From an uncultured Paracoccaceae bacterium (GTDB lineage Bacteria > Pseudomonadota > Alphaproteobacteria > Rhodobacterales > Rhodobacteraceae), in contig CAJXSD010000006.1 of assembly GCA_913060475.1 (NCBI GenBank), positions 57,582-121,581 on the forward strand: a DNA stretch of 64,000 nt. The letters are read 5' to 3'. Position numbers and translations under genes: made by a program. The stretch's first letter is position 1. Every line of letters begins with the position of its first letter. Of this stretch, positions 24,549-34,171 are shown in pieces. A model generated the notes under the pieces. It had not been told where the DNA came from. It saw nothing but the letters and a program-made list of their open reading frames with translations, and searched no databases.

Positions 24549-25925
24549 ATGGATGGAACCGTTCTGGTCGCCGATGACGATCGCACGATCCGCACCGTTT
24601 TGACACAGGCCCTGACCCGTGCGGGGTGTCGTGTGCATGCCACATCCAGCCTGACCACCCTGATGCGCTGGGTGGCCGAAGGCAAGGGCGATGCGATCAT
24701 CACCGACGTGATGATGCCCGACGGAAATGGGTTGGAAATGTTGCCCAAAATCGCCCAGGATCGCCCCGGTTTGCCGGTGATTGTGATTTCGGCGCAAAAC
24801 ACCATCATGACCGCGATCCAGGCGGCCGAGGCCAAGGCCTTTGATTATCTGCCCAAACCGTTTGATTTGCCGGACCTGATGAAACGCGTGGCCAAAGCTT
24901 TAGAGCAACGCAAATCCCCATCGCGCAAACCGGATACGGCGTCCGTTGCGGGCGCAGATGCCGAGGATCATTTGCCATTGATCGGCAAAACACCGGCCAT
25001 GCAATCGGTGTACCGTGTGATTGCGGGGGTCATGAACGCCGATCTGCCCATTTTGGTGTCCGGGGAATCGGGCACCGGCAAAAGTTTGATCGCGCGTTTG
25101 CTGCATGATTTTTCGGATCGTCGCAATTTACCCTGTGTCACGGTGACTGCATCGGATTTGGTGGAACTGGACGGGCCCGCGCGCATTCTGGCCCGCGCCA
25201 AGGGCGGTACCATTTTGATCGAAGAGGTGTCCGATTTCCCGATAGAGGCGCAGGCCCGTTTGGTCCGAATGATTGATCACCCCGGCGAATTTTCCCCGCG
25301 GTTTGTGGCCACCATCATCGGCAGCATGGCCGAGGCCGTAGACGATGGCCGTGTGCGCAGCGATTTGTTTTACCGCCTAGGCGGCGCAATGATCAAGGTG
25401 CCCGCATTGCGCGACCGCGTCGATGATATCGAATTATTGGCACAGAGTTTTTTGGAAAAAATCGAACGCGACGGGGGGCCACGGCGGCGGTTTGGGTCTG
25501 CGGCGCTGGATTTTATGCGCAAATATTCCTGGCCCGGGAATGTACGGCAATTGGAAAATGTTGTGAAACGATTGGGCCTGACCGCCCGCGAAGCGGAAAT
25601 TTCCCTGACCGAGGTCGAACAATCCCTAGGCAGTCAGCCGCAAATTTCCCAAGTGTTGGACAACGGCGGGCGTGAAACCCTGTCGGGGGATGTGGAACGC
25701 CATTTGCGCCGGTATTTCGATTTGCATGGGTCTGATTTGCCGCCCGCAGGGTTATATGGGCGGATATTGCGCGAAATTGAGGTGCCGTTGATTGAAATCG
25801 CACTGGATGCGACCGCAGGAAATCAGGCGAAATGCGCGGATTTGCTGGGAATAAATCGCAATACTTTGCGCAAGAAAATATCAGAGCTTGACATTAAGGT
25901 CACACGTCGACGAAAACTGATGTAA
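24549..25925 (+). CDS. ntrC: Nitrogen response regulator NtrC (lacks GAFTGA)
   Basis: Encodes 458 aa. Receiver domain (ADDDRTIRT; phospho-acceptor in [23 protein letters not shown]), AAA+ domain with Walker A GESGTGKS near residue 173, and a C-terminal Fis-type helix-turn-helix ([20 protein letters not shown]). The loop between Walker A and Walker B is short and has no GAFTGA. The Walker B region reads TILIEEV with Glu where Asp is usual. GAFTGA contacts sigma-54, so this NtrC probably works with the main sigma factor, as shown for Rhodobacter capsulatus NtrC. Confidence 0.95.
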   Translation: MDGTVLVADDDRTIRTVLTQALTRAGCRVHATSSLTTLMRWVAEGKGDAIITDVMMPDGNGLEMLPKIAQDRPGLPVIVISAQNTIMTAIQAAEAKAFDYLPKPFDLPDLMKRVAKALEQRKSPSRKPDTASVAGADAEDHLPLIGKTPAMQSVYRVIAGVMNADLPILVSGESGTGKSLIARLLHDFSDRRNLPCVTVTASDLVELDGPARILARAKGGTILIEEVSDFPIEAQARLVRMIDHPGEFSPRFVATIIGSMAEAVDDGRVRSDLFYRLGGAMIKVPALRDRVDDIELLAQSFLEKIERDGGPRRRFGSAALDFMRKYSWPGNVRQLENVVKRLGLTAREAEISLTEVEQSLGSQPQISQVLDNGGRETLSGDVERHLRRYFDLHGSDLPPAGLYGRILREIEVPLIEIALDATAGNQAKCADLLGINRNTLRKKISELDIKVTRRRKLM

Positions 25926-25966
25926 TAACGCAACAGTTGGGCCAGATTTGGCCCTTTGGGGGACCG

Positions 25967-28231
25967 GTGGCATCAGCGACACGCCGCGCAACTTTGGCGA
26001 AACTGAACCAGCTTAGGCGGCAAAAACGCATTCAATCGGGCGTGACCATTGGGTTGGTTTTGTTGGGCCCGATTTTGGCGGTCATGACCTATCTGGTGTT
26101 TGGTCCATTGGATCAAGGATCGCGGTCGCGTGCGTTGCAATTCGTGTTGATGTCGGATTTGATCTATGTGCTGTTGATCATCGGTCTGGTCATTGAGCGC
26201 ATTTTGCAGATCATCACGCAGCGGCGGCAAAAATCATCCGGATCGAAACTGCACCTGCGGTTGACCGGTTTTTTCAGCATGATGGCGCTGATTCCGACGA
26301 TCATGGTGGCCATATTTGCCACCGTTTCCATCAACATGGGGTTTGAGGCATGGTTTTCCGACCGCGTGCAAAATGTGATCGGCGTCTCGCTGTCCGCAGC
26401 CCAAGCCTATGAGGTCGAACAAAAGGATGCCCTGCGCCAAGATACATTGGTGATTGCAGAAAAACTCTTTGACCAAAAACGCCAAGACGGCAGCTACGAA
26501 CCTGAAAACATCCGTCTTGCCCTAGAACGCGCGCAACAGGGCGTTCAGCGGGGGTTAAAGAAAGCGTTTATTATCAACAGCACTGGCGAGCTGCTGTTGC
26601 GTGGGGAACGGTCCTATAAATTTGATCTGGTCGAACCGCGTGCGCAGGAATTGTTAGATGCGGTGCAATCGGTGATTTTCATCGAGGATTATGCAGAAAA
26701 CGAATTGCGGGCCCTGTATTATTTGGCGGGTTTTCGTGATCATTACCTCTATGTCACGCGTGAAGTGAACGGCAACCTGTTGGCATTGTTGGATCAAACC
26801 CAACAAACGGCGCGGCTTTATCAACAGTTGGAAAATGATCGCGGGCAGCTGCTGTTTAACTTTGGTCTGATTTATCTGGCCTTTGCGGTTTTGATGATGA
26901 TGTCATCGGTCCTGTTGGCGCTGTGGTTTGCGGAACGTCTGTCGCGGCCCATTGGCCGGTTGGCAGGGGCCGCGCGCCGTGTGGGCGAGGGGCAGTTAAA
27001 CACCCAAGTGATCGAAGAAGAGGGCGATGACGAAATCGCGCAGCTGAGCGTTTATTTCAACCAAATGACCCGCCAGCTGAAAACCCAGCGCGACACATTG
27101 CTGGAAAACACCGCCCAGATCGAAGAACGCCGCAGGCTGTTTGATTCGGTTCTCAGTTCGGTCACGTCTGGCGTCTTGGGGTTGGATGCGAACGGGGATA
27201 TTTCATTTGCCAACCGGTCTGCAGAACGCCTGTTGGATTGGGACGCCGATCACCCATCGCAACCCCTGGCTTTGGCCGTTCCCGAATTTGCGCCGCTGTT
27301 TGACCGCATCACCGACACCGGCGCCGAAAGCGTCCAGGACGAGGTGCGCATGGTCCGCGCAGGCCGGTTGGAACATCTGTTGGTCCGGATGTCCGTGCGC
27401 CGAAACGCCAATGGTGAATTGCAGGGCTATGTTTTGGCCTTTGACGATGTGACGGATTTGGTGTCTGCACAGCGATCGGCCGCATGGGGGGATGTGGCGC
27501 GCCGCATTGCGCATGAAATCAAAAACCCGCTGACGCCAATCCAGCTATCGGCCGAACGGATTAAACGTAAATTCAGCCCCAAACTGGTCGAGGATCAGGA
27601 TGTTTTGGAACAGTTGACCAGCGTAATTGTGCGTCAAACCAATGATTTACGTCGCATTGTTGACGAATTTTCAAAATTCGCACGCATGCCGGAACCCGAA
27701 AAACGCCCCGAGGATCTGCGCGATTTATTGGCGCAGGCGGTCACATTACAGGATGCGGGCCAGCCAGACGTCCGCTTTGACGTGACGATCGCCGAGGGGA
27801 ATTATCCGGTGATGGTCGATGCCACCATGATCAATCAGGCGCTGATCAATCTGATGAAAAACGCAGGCGAGGCCATCCAGACCCGTCTGGACCGCGACAT
27901 CTGTCCCCAGATCGGCGGTGTGATTTCTGTGCATTTGCTGCGCACGGATCAAACGGTGCAAATCCGGATTGCCGATAATGGCATTGGTTTGCCCCAAGAT
28001 CGCAGCCGTTTGTTCGAACCCTATGTCACCACCCGGGACAAGGGGACGGGCCTGGGGCTGCCGATTGTTAAGAAAATTATCGAAGAACATGGCGGATCGT
28101 TAAGATTGGACGATTCCGACCCATTTGGGGACCCTGCGCGGCAGGGGGCCTGTGTGATTTTGGATCTGCCAATTGGGCGATCCGATCAGGAAATGCAAAA
28201 CACGACGACAGGGGACTGCGCCGATGAGTGA
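25967..28231 (+). CDS. ntrY: Sensor kinase NtrY
   Basis: Encodes 754 aa from the GTG at 25967, with GGGGG upstream; a TTG ten codons earlier is possible. Two N-terminal membrane segments (about residues 25-50 and 60-80), another pair near 95-120 and 290-315, then HAMP, PAS (VTSGVLGLDANGDISFANRSAERLL), HisKA ([21 protein letters not shown]) and HATPase (LMKNAGEAI, ADNGIGLP, GTGLGLPIVKKI). It phosphorylates NtrX and is linked to nitrogen and redox control in alphaproteobacteria. It overlaps ntrX by 8 bp. Confidence 0.94.
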   Translation: MASATRRATLAKLNQLRRQKRIQSGVTIGLVLLGPILAVMTYLVFGPLDQGSRSRALQFVLMSDLIYVLLIIGLVIERILQIITQRRQKSSGSKLHLRLTGFFSMMALIPTIMVAIFATVSINMGFEAWFSDRVQNVIGVSLSAAQAYEVEQKDALRQDTLVIAEKLFDQKRQDGSYEPENIRLALERAQQGVQRGLKKAFIINSTGELLLRGERSYKFDLVEPRAQELLDAVQSVIFIEDYAENELRALYYLAGFRDHYLYVTREVNGNLLALLDQTQQTARLYQQLENDRGQLLFNFGLIYLAFAVLMMMSSVLLALWFAERLSRPIGRLAGAARRVGEGQLNTQVIEEEGDDEIAQLSVYFNQMTRQLKTQRDTLLENTAQIEERRRLFDSVLSSVTSGVLGLDANGDISFANRSAERLLDWDADHPSQPLALAVPEFAPLFDRITDTGAESVQDEVRMVRAGRLEHLLVRMSVRRNANGELQGYVLAFDDVTDLVSAQRSAAWGDVARRIAHEIKNPLTPIQLSAERIKRKFSPKLVEDQDVLEQLTSVIVRQTNDLRRIVDEFSKFARMPEPEKRPEDLRDLLAQAVTLQDAGQPDVRFDVTIAEGNYPVMVDATMINQALINLMKNAGEAIQTRLDRDICPQIGGVISVHLLRTDQTVQIRIADNGIGLPQDRSRLFEPYVTTRDKGTGLGLPIVKKIIEEHGGSLRLDDSDPFGDPARQGACVILDLPIGRSDQEMQNTTTGDCADE

Positions 28232-29609
28232 TATTTTAATCGTAGATGATGAACGCGATATTCGCGAATTGATTTCAGAAATTTTGATCGACGAAGGGTA
28301 CAGCACCCGCATCGCTGGCACATCGGACGAGGCGATGCGACAGGTCACATCACAGCCCCCCGGTTTGTTGATTTTGGACATCTGGCTGAAAGACAGCGAC
28401 ATGGACGGGATCGACATCCTTAAAAAGGTCAAAACCGATTTTCCGCAGGTGCCCGTGGTGATCATTTCGGGCCATGGCAATATCGAAATCGCGGTCGCGG
28501 CGATCAAACAGGGGGCCTATGATTTCATTGAAAAGCCGTTCAATATTGATCAACTGATGGTCGTCATTCGCCGTGCCATGGAAACATCGCGGCTACGGCG
28601 TGAAAATACGGCATTGAAACAACAGGGCAGCGACGGCGCGCAGATGCTGGGCCAATCGGCCGCGTTTCGCAATTTTGTCAGTGCTTTGAATAAGGTCACG
28701 AAATCCAACAGCCGTGTGATGCTGCGCGGCGGATCGGGTGTGGGCAAAGAAACGGCGGCGCGCTATATTCATGCCAATTCGGATCGGGCAAATCGTCCCT
28801 TTGTGGTGGTCAACTGCGCGACGATTGAACCCGACCGGATGGAGGATGTCCTGTTTGGTCGCGAAAACGGGACAAATGCGGGGTTGGGCCTGTTGGAACA
28901 GGCCAATGGCGGCGTGATTTATTTCGATGAAATTGCCGATATGCCCTTCATGACCCAATCAAAAATCCTGCGGTTTTTGGTGGATCAGAAATTCCAACGC
29001 GTGGGCGGCAGCGAAAATGTCAAAGTGGATCTGCGCGTCCTATCGTCCACCAGTCGTGATTTGCTGGCCGAAATTCAGGCCGGACGGTTTCGCGAAGAGC
29101 TGTATCACCGATTGAATGTGGTCCCTGTCACCGTGCCCAGTTTGGCCGAGCGGCGCGATGATATCCCGATGCTGGTGGATCATTTTGTCGATCATTTCCA
29201 TAAAACCCAAGGTTTTGTGGCCCGCACATTCCAGGATGATGCCCTGGCGTTGTTGCAAACCATGGCCTGGCCGGGCAATGTGCGCCAGTTGAAAAATGTG
29301 GTGGAACGGATTTTGATTTTGACCGAAGGATCGCGCAATATCACGGCCGAAGATATTCCGGCCGATCGCCAAGCCAACGCAGATGACGCATCGGGCGCTG
29401 TATCGGCGGCATGGGCGGCCATGCCCCTGCGCGACGCGCGCGAGGAGTTCGAACGCGAATACCTGCTGACACAAATCAACCGCTTTGGCGGCAATATTTC
29501 CAAGACCGCGCATTTCGTGGGGATGGAGCGCAGCGCCTTGCACCGCAAACTGAAATCTCTGGGCATTGTATCAGGGCACAAAAACGCCGGCGATGATCAG
29601 GATGATTGA
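28224..29609 (+). CDS. ntrX: Response regulator NtrX
   Basis: Encodes 461 aa. Receiver (LIVDDERDIRELISEIL; acceptor in LLILDIWLKDSDMDG), AAA+ domain (Walker A GGSGVGKE; Walker B GVIYFDEIADM), and Fis-type DNA-binding end (NISKTAHFVGMERSALHRKLKSLG). ATG 28224 overlaps the ntrY stop. Between LFGREN and GLLEQANGG the usual GAFTGA loop is missing, as in NtrC of this window, so sigma-54 activation is doubtful. Paired with NtrY. Confidence 0.95.
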   Translation: MSDILIVDDERDIRELISEILIDEGYSTRIAGTSDEAMRQVTSQPPGLLILDIWLKDSDMDGIDILKKVKTDFPQVPVVIISGHGNIEIAVAAIKQGAYDFIEKPFNIDQLMVVIRRAMETSRLRRENTALKQQGSDGAQMLGQSAAFRNFVSALNKVTKSNSRVMLRGGSGVGKETAARYIHANSDRANRPFVVVNCATIEPDRMEDVLFGRENGTNAGLGLLEQANGGVIYFDEIADMPFMTQSKILRFLVDQKFQRVGGSENVKVDLRVLSSTSRDLLAEIQAGRFREELYHRLNVVPVTVPSLAERRDDIPMLVDHFVDHFHKTQGFVARTFQDDALALLQTMAWPGNVRQLKNVVERILILTEGSRNITAEDIPADRQANADDASGAVSAAWAAMPLRDAREEFEREYLLTQINRFGGNISKTAHFVGMERSALHRKLKSLGIVSGHKNAGDDQDD

Positions 29610-29671
29610 GTGTGGCAGTTGGATCTGACATGCGCTATAGCTTGCCTGCACACATCTAAAAGGGGACGCAG

Positions 29672-31048
29672 ATGAAGGTTGTGATTTGTGGTGCAGGTCA
29701 GGTGGGCTGGCAGATTGCACGCCATCTCTCGGGGGAACGCAATGACGTGACCGTGGTTGACAGCAACCCCGATCTGGTGCGCCGCGCGACCGATACATTG
29801 GACGTGCGCGGGATTTGCGGATTTGCATCCTATCCCGATGTCCTGGATCAGGCGGGGGCGGCGGATGCCGATATGATCATCGCGGCCACCCATTCGGACG
29901 AAGTCAACATGGTCACCTGTCAGGTGGCGCATTCGGTATTTTCCGTTCCGCGTAAAATTGCCCGCCTGCGGTCGCAATCCTATCTGGATGCGATTTATTC
30001 TGATCTATATCGCCGCGAACATTTGCCCATCGATGTGGTCATCAGCCCCGAACGCGAAGTGGCCGAGGCTGCGTTGAAACGCCTCTCAGTTCCCACCGCC
30101 TTTGATTCCGAGGAATTTTTGGATGGCACAACCCAATTTTTGGGCCTGCGTCTGGATGAAAACTGCCCCGTGCTAAACACCCCGTTGCGTCAGTTGACCG
30201 ATCTGTTTTCCACATTGCGAACCATCGTGGTGGGCGTGCGCCGCAAGGGCGTGTTGTTTGCGCCCGAGGCAGGCGATCAATTGTTTGCGGGCGATGATTG
30301 TTACGTCATGTGCCACAAAGACGATGTGTCCCGCACGATGGAGGTGTTTGGCAAAACCGACCAGTCCCAGGAACGTATTGTCATCGTGGGGGGCGGCAAT
30401 GTGGGTCTGCGCGTGGCGCAAGCCCTGGAACAAGACCACCGCCGTTTGCGGATGAAGGTGATCGAACGCAATCGCGCGGTGGCCGAACGTGCGGCCGATG
30501 CGCTGGAACGCACCATCGTGTTAAATGGCGACGGTCTGGACAGCGCCCTGCTGAACGAAGCGCATATTTCGCGGGCGGACGCCATTTTGGTGGTGACAGA
30601 CGACGATAAAACCAACCTGCTGGCCGCCGTGCGCGCCAAGGCTGAAGGCTGTAAAATGGCGATTGCCTTGGTCAATGATCCGACCATGGTGCCAATGATG
30701 GAACCGCTGGGGATTGATGCCTATATCAATCCGCGGGCCACGACGGTCAGTTCGATCCTGCGCCATATTCGTCACGGACGGGTGCGCGATGTCTATTCCA
30801 TCGGCGATGCCGAGGCCGAAATCATCGAGGCACAGGTTCTGAACACCTCCCCCATGGCCGGCCAAAAAATTCGCGATATCGCCTTTCCCGAAGGTGTGCT
30901 GATCGGTGGCGTTTTGAAAAATGGGAAAATGGTCAAACCCTCGGGCGGGTTGCGCATTGATGACGGCGATGTGGTGGCGCTGTTTACCCTGACCAAAGAT
31001 GTCCCCGAGGTCGAACGCCTGTTACAAGTATCGATCGATTTTTTCTAA
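29672..31048 (+). CDS. trkA: Trk potassium uptake regulatory subunit TrkA
   Basis: Encodes 458 aa. Two repeats, each an RCK_N NAD(H)-binding Rossmann fold (MKVVICGAGQVGWQIARHLS at residue 1 and IVIVGGGNVGLRVAQALE near 235) followed by an RCK_C ligand domain. This peripheral protein gates TrkH. Its stop shares one base with the trkH start (TAATG), so the pair is translationally coupled. Placement after ntrX is standard for the order. Confidence 0.95.
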   Translation: MKVVICGAGQVGWQIARHLSGERNDVTVVDSNPDLVRRATDTLDVRGICGFASYPDVLDQAGAADADMIIAATHSDEVNMVTCQVAHSVFSVPRKIARLRSQSYLDAIYSDLYRREHLPIDVVISPEREVAEAALKRLSVPTAFDSEEFLDGTTQFLGLRLDENCPVLNTPLRQLTDLFSTLRTIVVGVRRKGVLFAPEAGDQLFAGDDCYVMCHKDDVSRTMEVFGKTDQSQERIVIVGGGNVGLRVAQALEQDHRRLRMKVIERNRAVAERAADALERTIVLNGDGLDSALLNEAHISRADAILVVTDDDKTNLLAAVRAKAEGCKMAIALVNDPTMVPMMEPLGIDAYINPRATTVSSILRHIRHGRVRDVYSIGDAEAEIIEAQVLNTSPMAGQKIRDIAFPEGVLIGGVLKNGKMVKPSGGLRIDDGDVVALFTLTKDVPEVERLLQVSIDFF

Positions 31049-32553
31049 TGCGACGCGCGTTCCTGAGAACCCCGTTTTTCCTAAGAATGGGTTTTGTATT
31101 GGCGGGCGCCATGTTGATCCCTGCGGCCTATGGGGCGGTGCAGGGGGATTATTTTTCGTTTCGTATGTTTTTTTATTCTGCGCTTTTGGGGGCATTCGGG
31201 TTTGGGTTGCTGGCGCTTGCCTTGTCCAATCAACGCATTGAAAACAGTGGATTTGATCAGTTGATCCAAATTGGTGCGGTCTTTGCGATATTGCCTGCCT
31301 ATTTGGCCATGCCTGTGTTCGAATTGGGCGGATCAATGGCCTATCGCGCAGCCTATCTGGATATGGTCAGCGCCTTGACCACCACCGGTTTGGTGGTCTT
31401 TGATCCCAATTCGGTGCCCGACACGGTGCATTTGTGGCGCGCCTTGGTGGCGTGGATTGGCGGTGGATTGATCTGGGTCATCGCCGCATCCGTATTGGCG
31501 CCCCTGAATTTGGGCGGGTATGAGGTATCGCAGGCCGGCCGCAACATCGGTTTATCGCGCGGCCTGTCCGATCGCGACCGCGCGCGTTTGTTTGGGCGAT
31601 CGGTGGCAATGATGGTGCCGCCTTATGTATTTTTGACGCTTATGCTGTGGTCGTCTTTGACGCTGACGGGCAGTGCGGGGCTGTCGTCCTTTTTGCACGC
31701 GCTTTCTGTGATTTCCACATCTGGCATTACCGGAACCGTTCCGTTTTCGCAGGCCGACAGCGGATTTCTGGGCGAAGCTGTCGTGCTGGTGTTCTGGGTT
31801 TTTGCGATATCCCATGTCGTCTATCAGCATGAACGGTTCAGCCTGCACAAACGCCGCATCCTGCAGGATCCCGAATTTCGCATGGCTTGCGTTTTGGTGG
31901 GGTTGGTGTCGGGTGCCTTGTTCGCGCGACATTGGTTTGCCACCTTGGGCGATACCGGCGGCGGCGATATTGTGCAGGCGTTACAGGCCCTTTGGGGGGG
32001 GCTGTTTACGGTCGCATCGTTTCTGACCACCACCGGGTATGTGTCGGAATTTTGGACCACGGCGCAACACTGGTCGGGATTGGACACGCCGGGGATTGTT
32101 TTTATGGGCATGGCCCTGATTGGGGGTGGTTTTGCGACCACCGCGGGCGGCGTGAAATTAATCCGTGTTTATGCGCTGTATCAATCCGTGTTGCGCGAAT
32201 ATGACCGCATGGAACACCCGTCCTCGGTCGGACAATCGCGTGGTGTGTCGCGCAAAGAATTGCGCAAAGGCGGTTTTATCGCTTGGGTATTCTTTATGTT
32301 GTTCGTGGTGGCGATTGCGCTGTTTACGATGATTTTTTCGTGGCTAGGGCAGGAATTTGAACATGCGATCACCTTTGCCATTGCGACGCTGACCACCACG
32401 GGCCCAATTTTGCAGATGTCTGCCTTGGGCGATTGGGTTTTGACCGAATTGTCGGTCTGGTCCACCTTGGCGGCCAGTGTTGCCATGATTTTGGGACGCT
32501 TGGAAATTTTGGTGGTCTTGGCGCTGATATCGCCGTCTGCCTGGCGCAGATAA
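31048..32553 (+). CDS. trkH: Trk potassium transporter membrane subunit TrkH
   Basis: Encodes 501 aa. K+ channel-like membrane subunit with four M1-P-M2 repeats. Pore-loop segments are SALTTTGLVVFD, VISTSGITGTVPF, FLTTTGYVSEF and TLTTTGPILQM, each with the filter Gly. It ends with a basic cytoplasmic tail. About eight to ten hydrophobic helices are visible. It partners with TrkA. Confidence 0.95.
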   Translation: MRRAFLRTPFFLRMGFVLAGAMLIPAAYGAVQGDYFSFRMFFYSALLGAFGFGLLALALSNQRIENSGFDQLIQIGAVFAILPAYLAMPVFELGGSMAYRAAYLDMVSALTTTGLVVFDPNSVPDTVHLWRALVAWIGGGLIWVIAASVLAPLNLGGYEVSQAGRNIGLSRGLSDRDRARLFGRSVAMMVPPYVFLTLMLWSSLTLTGSAGLSSFLHALSVISTSGITGTVPFSQADSGFLGEAVVLVFWVFAISHVVYQHERFSLHKRRILQDPEFRMACVLVGLVSGALFARHWFATLGDTGGGDIVQALQALWGGLFTVASFLTTTGYVSEFWTTAQHWSGLDTPGIVFMGMALIGGGFATTAGGVKLIRVYALYQSVLREYDRMEHPSSVGQSRGVSRKELRKGGFIAWVFFMLFVVAIALFTMIFSWLGQEFEHAITFAIATLTTTGPILQMSALGDWVLTELSVWSTLAASVAMILGRLEILVVLALISPSAWRR

Positions 32554-32648
32554 TTTTTGGGCCACCCTTGCAACCTATTGTATTTTACAAATTCTGCTGA
32601 TAGCTTTGGGTTTGACGATAAAAATAACTATAAGAGTAGGGTGCGCCA

Positions 32649-32888
32649 ATGGCTTCCGACCGGCAAAATCTGCAAGACGCGTTTTTAAACCATGTTCGCA
32701 AAGAAAAAATACCGGTCACGGTGTTTTTGATCAATGGTGTCAAATTGCAGGGCGTGATCACCTGGTTTGACAGCTTTTGCATTCTGCTGCGTCGCGACGG
32801 GCAATCGCAATTGGTTTATAAACACGCGATTTCAACTATTATGCCATCGCAAAACATTTCATTGTACGAAGGCGAAGACGCCAATTGA
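32649..32888 (+). CDS. hfq: RNA chaperone Hfq
   Basis: Encodes 79 aa. It forms a hexamer that pairs small RNAs with mRNAs. The Sm1 motif is [29 protein letters not shown], and Sm2 [10 protein letters not shown] with the alphaproteobacterial variant LVYKHAIST. It has almost no C-terminal tail, as is normal in alphaproteobacteria. It overlaps the hflX start by one base (TGATG). A roughly 95-bp AT-rich gap before it probably holds its own promoter. Confidence 0.97.
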   Translation: MASDRQNLQDAFLNHVRKEKIPVTVFLINGVKLQGVITWFDSFCILLRRDGQSQLVYKHAISTIMPSQNISLYEGEDAN

Positions 32889-34159
32889 TGACCCATGACA
32901 AGGGTGCCACCCGTGTTTGGGTGTTGCATCCTGATATAAAATCCGATCGTGATCGCCGCGCATCCGGGCCCGCCCTGGATGAGGCGGTTTCCTTGGCCAA
33001 AGCGCTGCCCAGCCTTGATATCATTGGACAAACCATTGTGCCCCTGCCCAAACCCCAGCCAGGGCGTTTGTTTGGTACGGGCAAGGTTGATGAATTGGCG
33101 CAGGTGTTCAAATCAAATGACATCGAACTGGTGATGATCGATGGTCCATTGACGCCCGTACAACAGCGCAATCTGGAGAAGGATTGGGGCGTCAAAATTT
33201 TGGACCGCACGGGGTTGATTTTGGAAATCTTTTCCGACCGTGCCGCCACCCGCGAAGGTGTGTTACAGGTGGAAATGGCAGCGCTGAGTTATCAACGGAC
33301 CCGATTGGTACGGGCCTGGACACACCTTGAACGTCAGCGGGGCGGATTGGGGTTTGTGGGCGGTCCCGGCGAAACCCAGATCGAGGCAGACCGCCGCGCA
33401 ATTGATGAACAACTGGTCCGCCTGCGCCGTCAATTGGCCAAGGTGGTCAAAACCCGCACACTGCATCGGGCCGCGCGGGCAAAAATTCCCTATCCGATTG
33501 TGGCGCTGGTGGGCTATACCAACGCCGGCAAATCGACCCTGTTTAACCGTCTGACCGGCGCGGATGTGATGGCCAAGGATATGCTCTTTGCCACATTGGA
33601 TCCCACGATGCGCTCGGTGCGGTTGGAAAACGGGATTGATGTGATTTTGTCCGACACGGTGGGCTTTATTTCGGATCTGCCCACGGAATTGGTCGCCGCC
33701 TTTCGTGCCACATTAGAAGAGGTGCTGTCCGCAGATCTGATTTTGCATGTGCGTGATATTTCCCATCCCGCCACGCAGGAACAATCTGATGATGTTTTAG
33801 AGATTCTAAACACCCTAGGTGTCAAAGGGGAAACCCCATTGATCGAGGTGTGGAATAAAATCGATCAACTGTCCCCTGACGAAATCGCCGCGATGGATAA
33901 CACGGCCGCACGGCATGAAAATCTGTGTTCTATCTCGGCCGTAACGGGGCAGGGATTGGATGATCTGCTGTCTGCCATCGCCCAAGGGTTGGGATTGGAC
34001 AAATCCCGTGACACCCTGTTCGTGCCCTATGCGGATGGTAAAAAACGCGCGTGGCTTTATGATCAGGGGATCATCGAAACCGAAACCCAAGGCGAGGATG
34101 GCACTGAATTTACCGTGTCTTGGACCCCGAAACAGCAGGCCCAGTACCGCAAACTTTAA
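32888..34159 (+). CDS. hflX: Ribosome-associated GTPase HflX
   Basis: Encodes 423 aa. HflX splits stalled or heat-damaged ribosomes. The N-terminal HflX domain ends with GGRG-type glycine-rich sequence (LERQRGGLGFVGGPGETQIEADRR). The G domain has GYTNAGKSTLFNRL (G1), FATLDPT (switch), DTVGFISDLP (G3) and NKID (G4). ATG 32888 overlaps the hfq stop, so Hfq and HflX are made together as in E. coli. Confidence 0.96.
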   Translation: MTHDKGATRVWVLHPDIKSDRDRRASGPALDEAVSLAKALPSLDIIGQTIVPLPKPQPGRLFGTGKVDELAQVFKSNDIELVMIDGPLTPVQQRNLEKDWGVKILDRTGLILEIFSDRAATREGVLQVEMAALSYQRTRLVRAWTHLERQRGGLGFVGGPGETQIEADRRAIDEQLVRLRRQLAKVVKTRTLHRAARAKIPYPIVALVGYTNAGKSTLFNRLTGADVMAKDMLFATLDPTMRSVRLENGIDVILSDTVGFISDLPTELVAAFRATLEEVLSADLILHVRDISHPATQEQSDDVLEILNTLGVKGETPLIEVWNKIDQLSPDEIAAMDNTAARHENLCSISAVTGQGLDDLLSAIAQGLGLDKSRDTLFVPYADGKKRAWLYDQGIIETETQGEDGTEFTVSWTPKQQAQYRKL

Positions 34160-34171
34160 CGACCGCAAATG

